Assembly: GCF_032118995.1 (NCBI RefSeq)
Contig: NC_092650.1
Coordinates: forward strand, 22,454,001 to 22,518,000
Length of the DNA stretch: 64,000 nucleotides
Origin: Asterias amurensis
Lineage: Eukaryota > Echinodermata > Asteroidea > Forcipulatida > Asteriidae
Direction: 5' to 3'
In this document: positions 50,306 to 59,300 of the stretch, piece by piece
Layout of the letters: every line of letters starts with the position of its first letter
Numbering within the stretch: the stretch's first letter is position 1
Notes under the pieces: generated by a model
Databases searched by the model: none
Told to the model about the DNA's origin: nothing
The model's input: the letters and a program-made list of their open reading frames with translations, nothing else
Translations under genes and position numbers: made by a program

Positions 50306-50989
50306 CCACAGGTCTTTGTATACAGTGCTTATCACGCATTTGTGAAGGGCTAAAAACCATAACCTATGTTTAGAATTGTTCTAAACTGAAAAATTGTCGC
50401 TATCCAAAATGCTGGTTGCTTAATTTTTGCCTTTGACTGATTCACTGCAGCTATTTTGTTTATAGGAAATCTCTTGTAAAGAAAGAGGTCAGAATAACAC
50501 ATAATTTTTCTCGGCAACTCACACCTGTTATCTCCATGTAATTGCTTATGTTCCAAACAGTGGATTAAACCAGTAGGGCTGCTCAACATTGAAAACGCAC
50601 TCACTCAGTTCTTTCCCTCCAAATTAGGGAATTCTTCATTGGAGCTTTATGTTCACCTATCAGCAATATTTCCTGCTAATCTCATTATTTTTTTTTATTG
50701 AAGTAATAAATAGTTGTGCTGTTGAGTGTAAATATAGATTTTTCATAAATTGTTATTATGTACTAAATGAGTTAATATTAAAACCCCATAATTTAACCTG
50801 ATTGGTTCATTGTCAACTGTGTCATTTGTTTGCTTTTTGTTTTCCTGACAAATTCAAAATGGAAATTGTACACTGTGTGGGTCTGCAATATTTGAACAAT
50901 TCCTGTTATATAGTTATCAATTTTGATATAAATGCTGTCACTTACATTTGTACATTATCCGATCCTTTTTATTCTTTCAAATCTGCCTA
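50306..50989. other. Intergenic, no gene recognised
   Basis: AT-rich; small open frames without similarity to known proteins. Confidence 0.4.
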
Positions 50990-52340
50990 AGTTTGATAAA
51001 AATGCTTGACCTAACCTTTTTAAATTTTTTGTCTTTTTAGGCAAAATATATTGATTAAAATGCTGGACTTACCCCCTTGTGATTTTTTTGTTTTATTTTT
51101 TGACGCACATTTTTGTCTCTATTTGTTAATGAAATTTGCTGAATATGCCAATTCCCTTGTATTAATTCCCACCATATTTTACCATAATTGATAACAATGC
51201 TGAACTTAGGTCTACACCTTGTGTCAATTTAATGGGCATAAAAATGCTGGACTTAACCCTTGTGATTTTTGCTGCTTCAATATTTGGCCCACATTTGATA
51301 AATATGCTGTACTTACCTCTTGTGGTTTTTCCTCTACTTTTGAATGAAATTTGCTTCAAATGCTGAACTTACCCCTGTGTTATTTTTCTCCATTTTTGAC
51401 CCAAAATTTAAAACAATGCTAGAAATTGTTTAATGAAATTGTGTTAAAATGCTGAGCTTACCACTGGTATTCTTTTTCTCCTTTTTGTATACAAAAAAAT
51501 CATAAAAATGCTCGACTTGGGTCTCCCCTTGTGATTTGTCTAAATTTACGACCTAAATTTGATAAAAATGCTAGACTTAACACTTTGGATTTTTTCTTAT
51601 TAAATTTGTTTGACCCAAATTCTTTCAATATTTGGCCTGAATTCAAATGCTGGAGTTACCTTTGTGATTGTTTTTCTTCTTAAATTTTTGCCACAAATTT
51701 GATTAAAATGGTGGCCCTACCCCTCTTGGCTTTTCCTCTATTTCTGACCAAAAAATTATAACAATGCTGGACATACCCCTTATGGCTTTGTTTCTCTTTA
51801 TTTTTTATTGAAATTGGATTAAAATGCATGGCTTACTCCTTGTGTTCCTTTTTTCAATTTTGTACCAATTTTTTTTAACAATGCTAAACTATCTCTTTAT
51901 TTCAAACGAATTGATAAAAATGATTGGCTCATCCCTTATTTATGTTCCTTTTCTCTACTCTTGACCCAAATTTATAACAATGCCGGACAGACCCCTTGTG
52001 TGTGTTTTTCCTACATTCTTGAAATGAATTTCAAGAAAAAAGCTTGAATAACCTTATTCTTCAATTTTTGACCAGAAATTGATAAAAATGCTCAACTCAC
52101 CCCTTGTAATTTTTTTCCTTTGTTTTTTAAAATGAAATTTGATAAAAATACTGAACTTACCCCTTTGGATTTTCCCTCTATTTTGAGCCAAAATTCATAA
52201 CAATGCTGGACTTACCCCCTTGTGATTTGTTTCCTGAATACTGAATACTGAATTTACCCCCTTTGGTTTTTTTCTTTTTGTTTTTTTTACCCCCAAATCA
52301 TAACAATGCTGGACTTACTTATTACCCCTTGTGAGTTTTT
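50990..52340. repeat. Degenerate ~60-bp tandem array, about 22 units
   Basis: Recurring TTTGATAAAAATGCTGGACT-TACCCCTTGTGATTTTTTTC-CTATTTTTGACC blocks, each differing by substitutions and small indels. An old, unhomogenised satellite. Resembles 10371-10815 in reverse. Confidence 0.85.
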
Positions 52341-52370
52341 TCCTTAACAAAAAACACTAAACAAAACTAA

Positions 52371-52563
52371 TTAAGACAGTGGACACTATTGGTAATTGTC
52401 AAAGACTATTGTGGAAAATTACTTCTTTCTCGAAAACTATGTCACTTCAGAGGGAGCTGTTTCTCACAATGTTTTATACTATCAACCTCTCCCCATTACT
52501 CGTTACCAAGTGAGGTTTTAAGCTAATAATTATTTTGAGTAATTACCAATAGTGTCCACTGCC
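52371..52563 (-). mobile_element. MITE-A deletion derivative
   Basis: TTAAGACAGTGGACACTATT to AATAGTGTCCACTGCC; 193 bp, lacking the middle of the element. Confidence 0.9.
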
Positions 52564-53399
52564 AAAACACAAAAATTAAGAACACAAGAAGCAAAGTTGT
52601 AGTTTCCGCTCAGCAAAAAAATTTACTAATTCAATTTTACTTAACAAGCAGTTTCTATTAAAAAAAATGATTATTCAAATTAAAATGTAATATTCAAAAA
52701 AAGTCCAATCATCTAAAAGTCTAGACTTAGTTCCAAGTCTTTGATCAAGGCTTTTTAGTCGTCCTTATAGCGGCTACAAACAGCGCCCTCTAGTGATCAA
52801 CCTTCGTCATTTAGCCGAGTTAGGGCGTGTGATAGCTAATAATGTTTTTCGTGGCTGAGATGCAGAAGAATAACGGCAATCTAAGACTTGAATCAAGTCT
52901 ACTAAAAGTCCAGCTCAATTCAAGCGAAAACGTGAGAGCATACAGTGAATGCTTTTGCTAAAAGTGTTACCATTAGTATGCACAAATTGTTAGCGGTCAA
53001 ATTATCTTCTATGCAAAAGTTCTAGATAAAATTGTTCCCTTGCAGATTTTAGTAACTTTGCTTACCACTGAGTTATACACTGACAATATATATTCCCTAC
53101 CAGCTAACAAATGGTATCAGCAGCAAATTTCTGCACTACTTGTGTATGCGTGGCTCCAAAATTCAAGGCACGTTTCCATTAAAATGTTTGCAACAGTTTC
53201 AACAGTACAATGTTGCGTGATGAGTTTGTATAACAATGTAATCCGCCCATCAGACTTATATCTGCTGATGATCGTGCCCATTTGTAAAAGATAAACATTT
53301 GATCTATAGATTTAATATAACCTTGTAGCACCGATTGGACACAATTAGTGTCCTATTTGAGAAAAATTATTAATTTATGGATAAGATATTAATATCAAA
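52564..53399. other. Intergenic, no gene recognised
   Basis: Contains AGCGCCCTCTAGTG near 52790, a motif seen at other repeat edges, but no definable element. Confidence 0.35.
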
Positions 53400-54250
53400 T
53401 ACTATAAAAGAAGAAATGTACACTTTATACAATATGTAGACTTTCTGAACCTGATATATTGTTTAAAGCTTTTACATCGTGGGTCCATACCTAGTATCAA
53501 CTAAAGTTATTAAGGGTGAACAAACGGTTTACCAAATTCTAGTACTTCTAATGTGATAATAATTATAAGATTTCATATTTTAATATAAAATAAGAAGAAA
53601 TTTACACTTTATACAATATGTAGACTTTCTGAACCTGAAATATTGTTTAAAGCTTTTACATTATGGGTTCATTGCGGCCACTAACTATAGCATTAAACTT
53701 TCTAAAAGTGAACAAAAAGAGTAACCCCATTCTGATACTGATTAGGTTTCATAATTCCATATACTTTAATAAAAAATATTCACACTTTATACAATATGTA
53801 GACTTTCTGAACCTGATATATCGTTTAAAGCATTTACATTATGGGTTCATTGCAGCTGCTTACTATAGCATTAAACTTTCTAAAAGTGAACAAAAAGAGT
53901 TACCTAATTCTGATAAAAATGATAGTTATTATTGTGATAATGATTAGATTTCATAATTTCATACACTTTCATAAAAAATATTCACACTTTAAACAATATG
54001 TAGACTTTCTGAACCTGATATATTGTTTAAAGCATTTAGAGCATGTGTTTATACTTGGTCTGCTCCCGTCTAGTTAACCACTACGGCAATCAACTTTCAA
54101 AAGTGTAACAAAAACAAGATTTACCAAATTCTGGTACCAACTAGTTTTATAATCTGATTTTGATAGTTTCATTTACTATAAGAAAGAAAATTACACTTTA
54201 TACAATATGTAGACTTTCTGAGCCTGATATATTGTTTAAAGCTTTTAGAG
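53400..54250. repeat. ~180-210-bp tandem array, 5 copies
   Basis: ACAATATGTAGACTTTCTGA recurs at about 53430, 53608, 53790, 53992 and 54205, each followed by CCTGATATATTGTTTAAAGC. Intervals are 178, 182, 202 and 213 bp. Small open frames within are by-products. Confidence 0.88.
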
Positions 54251-54565
54251 CATGGTAAATACCTTTTCTAATAACTAGTTAGCAATGCCACCATTTAAAC
54301 ATGCAACTTTTACCTAGAAGATTCCTGTTACAGAAAAATATATGTCCATCAATAACAAGTTGAATACAACAGTTTTTTGTTTTTTTTTAATTCTGGCTAT
54401 CAACAAATGTAGACACAGCAAAAAAAAGTATAAGAAGGTTTAGTTGCATATTTGTTTACTGCGAGTAGTAAAAATTATAATTTTTGTGAAATGCAAATTT
54501 GCCACAAACAATGCTAAAAGCCACTCTTGGTAAGGGTATACATGAAGATGCAGTACATGCATTAT

Positions 54566-55121
54566 AAAGACAGCAAGACAAGTAGCTCGGCTGTTGTAAA
54601 AGCACCTACAACTTAAAATATATTACTCATATTCTTAAAATGAAAATACCAGGAGAGGGAAAATTTAATTACAGTGATTTTGACACCTTGTTTGTAACAA
54701 TCGGTCGAGTATTGTTGTCGCGGTAAGTGCTTACAGGTGAAAAGTGCCCATTCCCATTGTTGCAGTAACTCCTATTGACATCATTGATCTCTCTTCTGAT
54801 TCAGCGTGAAGCTAATAGCGGGAATTTTAATATCAAATCTGCACATTTGCGTTCAACAAGAAGCTTTTCAAAATTCCCGCTGTTATTTTCACACTGAATC
54901 AAAGAGATGTCAATAGGAAGTACTGCAACAATGGATAATGGGCACTTTTCACCTGTAAGCACACACCCCCACAACAATTCTCGACCGATTGTAAAAAAAA
55001 AGTGTAAAAATCACCGTAATAAAATTTTCCATTTCCTGGTATATTCATTTTTAGAATGAGCATCAATTTTAAAATTATAGGTGCTTTTACAACAGCCGAT
55101 TTACTTTTTTGCTGTCTTTAG
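54566..55121. mobile_element. Foldback element, ~555 bp
   Basis: Arms of about 230 bp: AAAGACAGCAAGACAAGTAG with GGCTGTTGTAAAAGCACCTA at the left mirrors TAGGTGCTTTTACAACAGCC and TTTGCTGTCTTT at the right. AAAAGTGCCC and GCGGGAATTTT also pair. No coding capacity. Confidence 0.85.
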
Positions 55122-55159
55122 TACTTTTATTACTTTTATTACTTTTATTAGTGATTTTG

Positions 55160-55560
55160 AGGTTGAACAAAGAATTGACTAGAGTGGGATTCGAACCAAC
55201 GACCTCCGGATTAACGTGCCGGCGCTCTACCAACTGAGCTATCTAGCCCTATATTAGCAGTGTCCCTATTTTGTCCATATCTTTGTTCGGGGGTGCCAGT
55301 CAGAAGCTATACAACCGTTAACTGCCATGTAACCAGGGATCACACCCAAATTACGATACAACCTGGGAAGCGGCAGCTAGGGGATCACCTTAAGGGGATG
55401 CAACTTTTTTGTTTCAGATATCAATATAAACCACAAGGAAAACTGACTGGGTAAATTTGTAAATGATTTTGAGGTTGAACAAAGAATTGACTACAGTGGG
55501 ATTCGAACCAACGACCTCCGGATTTACTTTTATTTGTATAACAATTATGTGGGGTTGAAC
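55160..55560 (-). mobile_element. tRNA-derived SINE copies
   Basis: Two joined pieces share GAACAAAGAATTGACTA and GTGGGATTCGAACCAACGAC. Body includes TTTGTTCGGGGGTGCCAGTC and AACCAGGGATCACACCC. A further degraded head lies at 55540-55800. Confidence 0.75.
55183..55254 (-). mobile_element. tRNA-like head of a SINE (cloverleaf-capable)
   Basis: The complement folds as a tRNA: acceptor GGCTAGA/TCTAGTC, D arm GCTC...GAGC, T arm GTTGGTTCGAATCCCAC. The anticodon loop has C at position 33 instead of T, and the stem has a mismatch. The copy continues into SINE body, so this is a SINE head rather than a working tRNA gene. Confidence 0.65.
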
Positions 55561-55620
55561 AAAAAAAATTGACTAGAGCAAGATTTGAACTAAACTCTAG
55601 ATGACCGTGCTCTACCAAGA

Positions 55621-55765
55621 GTGGACTTCACAAAGAGTTAAGGCTAGTCTTATCTCGACTTAGGACAAGTTGCTCCTCCTAACATAGGACTACCCAAACG
55701 TTTTTAATAACTCCTGGGACTAGACCCAAGTTAGGACTTGTTCTAACTCCTTGTGAAATGGACCC
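55621..55765. mobile_element. MITE-E inserted in a SINE head
   Basis: GTGGACTTCACAAAGAGTTA to CTCCTTGTGAAATGGACCC. It interrupts CTCTACCAACTGAGCTA of the SINE head, with CAA on both sides as a possible 3-bp target duplication. Confidence 0.82.
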
Positions 55766-55990
55766 TTCAACTGAGCTATCTTGCCCTTTGTTGGCGATCT
55801 CTCCATTTCGTCAATCTTTGCAACCATAACCCGCAGCGCAGCCAAGAATCACACTCACACACAAGCTTAAAACTCAACCTGGGAGGTCATTGTTTCAAAT
55901 CCTGCTCTAGTCAATTTGCTTTTTGTTCAACCCCTAATCCTTTAACTTTACCCAATTAGTTTCCCTTGTAGTTTAATATTTGAAATCTGA

Positions 55991-56148
55991 AATAAGCCAC
56001 TTCGGAGTTCCAGCTGCACATGTCTGTTACCGCCGACACTGTATTTTGTCTATCTCCAATAACCTTTTTCAAAAGGTTAAGGGAGATAGACAAAATCCAT
56101 TGTCAGCAGTAACAAACATGCGCCACTGACATTCAGAAGTGGCTTATT
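55991..56148. mobile_element. Foldback MITE with ~75-bp arms
   Basis: AATAAGCCACTTC at the left pairs with GAAGTGGCTTATT at the right; ATTTTGTCTATCTCC pairs with GGAGATAGACAAAAT at the centre. Confidence 0.85.
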
Positions 56149-56334
56149 CTAGTAGGTGATGGGTTGGTATCCGCCCAAGCGATTTGCTCATGTTTTTTTT
56201 TGTCACAGAACTTTGGAAAGTACTGAGTATACATCGATCGGTGCAAAAGGATGAAAACAAATTAAAATGGAGAAATGGTCATCCACTTATCTTGCCTCTG
56301 GTTGACTCAGGACCCTTTGCATGAGGCTGACTTT

Positions 56335-59300
56335 CTATAATCCATTCTCTATCTGTCCGCTATTCTGCATTCTTTCTGCCTCTACCATTCTCAGCGTATC
56401 CGCTATGATGCTCTTCTTCCACGCTCGGATTGCAAAGAAGATTTCGACCAAGTAAGCCAGAGAAGCAATGAAGCCAAATACCTGCACAAGAAACAACACG
56501 AGAAGAGAGACAGACATAATAATGAAAAACCGATAATTTTTTTACTGTAACATCCTTTTGCTGATAAAGTCTGATTGATACACAATGAACTTCAGCCCAG
56601 GCCGGTCCATCCAAACCAAACAAAGGAAATCAGGGAGAGAATTTGATCAATGGCTTAAACTAAAGGTTCTTTTTTAAAGGCAGTGGACACTATTGGTAAT
56701 TACTCAAAATAATTATTAGCGTAAAACCGTTCTTGGTGACGAGTAATTGGTGATGGCATAAAACAGTGTGAGAAATGACTCCCTCTGAAGTGCCATAGTT
56801 TTCGAGAAAGAAGTAATTTTCCATGAATTTGATTTCAAGACCTCAAGTTAAGAACTTGAGGTCTCAAAATCAAACGCACATAACTTCGTGTGACAAACCG
56901 GCTCTTTTTCAGAACCAACACTCCCTCTACGAGATTTTACACATGGTTGTACCCCCAAGTCCACTATTCATATTTATGTTTATAGTTACTGTAATATAAT
57001 TGTTACGGCTTTAGTATTTACAGGTTAGATGTGCAGCTTCGTCTTCATGAACTGCCAGTTGCTTCTCAGCACATCTTTAAATTGCTCTTGTAGAAGGATC
57101 ATGGCGATGGTCCCATAGAGCATCTGACACAACCCAAAAACCTTAATGACAACCTTAGACACAAAGTACCAATCTAGATTGTCCCTCCGTGTCATAGTCA
57201 AATATAAGCAGTCACCGATGATGATAGGGGGTAGCCAGACAAGAACGAAGGACCACAGGAATCGTCCCAAGTAACGCTTAGTCTTGCTAGCATCCGGATG
57301 GTTCCCCTCACGGGCCTGCTGCGCAACGGCCCTCGCTTGGTGCCTGGCTATGCGTATTATGGCAGCATTCAGAGCAGTGATGACTGCAATCGACGCCAGA
57401 GCAACGGTATTGTTCTCAATGAGAAACTTCCTCTTCAATGCAACGACAAAACTACCCCTTTCATTGTTCAGACAATCTTGAATTGAAATGGAAAGAACCG
57501 TTATGGCACTACTCAAGGCCAATGTAGAGACCCATGCCATGGCGATGACAATAACACAGATTCGGCCTGTTACTATGGTCGCATACTTTAAAGGTCGTGA
57601 AATCTTGATATACTTGTCCGCTGAGAAGCAAACCGCACAGTGGAAATAGCCAGTGTAAATGCAGCTATGGATCAAAATGTAAAGAACGTTGCTTCCACAA
57701 CTGCGGCGGTGTGGTGTGGAGACTCCTTGTAAAACAGTCTCCATGGGCACCATGACAAATACATAAAGAAGTTCGCTGAAGACAAGATTGGCTAAGAAGT
57801 AGTTTGAGTAACTGTGCAGCTGCCTCTTCAGCGTAATCACGATGAGAATCCAGAGATCAATAACGGACAACACGAGGAGCACAGGTGCTGAAAGAGCTAT
57901 ATCAATAACGACCAGAGTTACTCTATCTATTTTTTGATTCATGGTGAAGTTGCTTGGATCCACAGAGGGTATGACAGCGGAACAATTTATGCCGATTCTC
58001 GATTCCAGTAAAGAACAGTTTGTGTAGCTTGGAACTAATGATGCATTCCTCTCAAAGAGAGGAACATCTTGTGAGATATTCAAAGGAGACTCCATTGCAG
58101 TGTCAAACACTCTCTTCTAAAAAACTCAATTCTAAGGGGGGGGGGCACAAGATCCCTGTTTTTGTGACAGCATTCACATCTTTATCAGTACACAGATTTC
58201 TGTAGTCTGCCTTTTCCTTCAGAGCGAAATGTAGTTGCTAAACGAGCAGTAGCGGTCGAAATGTAGTTGTGAACGAGCAATGATGGGAAGGATTTGATGG
58301 CGGCTGTTAATAGATGCTAGATTTAGAAGTAAAGTGACATCCAAAGAGTGGATACAATTAAACATATTTTGATTGTCAATCCATCAAGGCAAGCTACTTC
58401 CATTAATTTTGGAGATTAAACATATTTTGATTGTCAATCCATCAAGGCAAGCTACTTCCATTAATTTTCGAGATCTTCCCTCAATCCAATCAGAAAATCA
58501 TTTTGAAGCAAAACAACTAGTCTTAATTATAAAATCTGATTGACAAGGTAAATAATGAAGCCACTCGCACCCAAATCACTCCATTATTGGTTTCTTGTTT
58601 GGGCTCTCTTTGTGTAGACTAAAATAAATGAATCCTTTTGCGCATCAGCTACAATTCACGCATATTTGACAAACAATTTGCACATATCAGCTTGCTACAC
58701 CAGTCTGTGCATGAGCCTTTTAATGCACTGTTTGGATAGGGTGCATAAACAGACAGATGCTGAAACTCGCCGCTGTACGTTGAAATACGTTTGCTGTAAG
58801 CACAGAATTCCCTGCTTCAAGCCAGTGGACACTATTGGTAATTGACAAAGACTAGGCTTCATAGTTGGTAAATCTCAACATATGCATAAAGTAACAAACC
58901 TGGGAAAATTTGAGCTCAATCGGTCATCGGACTTACGTGATAATAATGAAAGAAAGAACACCCTTGTCACACAGAGTTGTGCACGTTTAGATGGTTGATT
59001 TCGGACCTCTAGTTCTAAACTTGAGGTCTCGAAATCAAATTAGTGGAAAATTACTTCTTTCTGAAAAAACTATGGCACTTCAGAGGGAGCCGTTTCTCAA
59101 AATGTTTTATACCATCATGCTCTCCCAATAACTCGTCACCAAAAAAGATTTTACGCTTATAATTATTTTGATTAATTACCAATAGTGTCCACTGCCTTTA
59201 AGCGCCGATTCTGTGCTTACGGTAAGCAGATCCATGTTATTTGGCCCAGTGCAGCAGTAATGTATCTAGCATACCTAAAAATGGCTTTATGGTGAGAACC

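Noticed and set aside
53663..54077. 94- and 78-residue open frames as a repeat protein
   Set aside because: They arise from the five-copy tandem array; the frame is not kept across all copies.
55183..55254. Functional tRNA-Asn gene (GTT anticodon on the minus strand)
   Set aside because: C at position 33, a mismatched anticodon stem and direct continuation into SINE body, with related degraded copies nearby, point to a SINE head.
57025..58110. 361-residue start for the GPCR at 58110
   Set aside because: That codon is GTG, not ATG. The first in-frame ATG is at 58093-58095, so the receptor is given as 356 residues.
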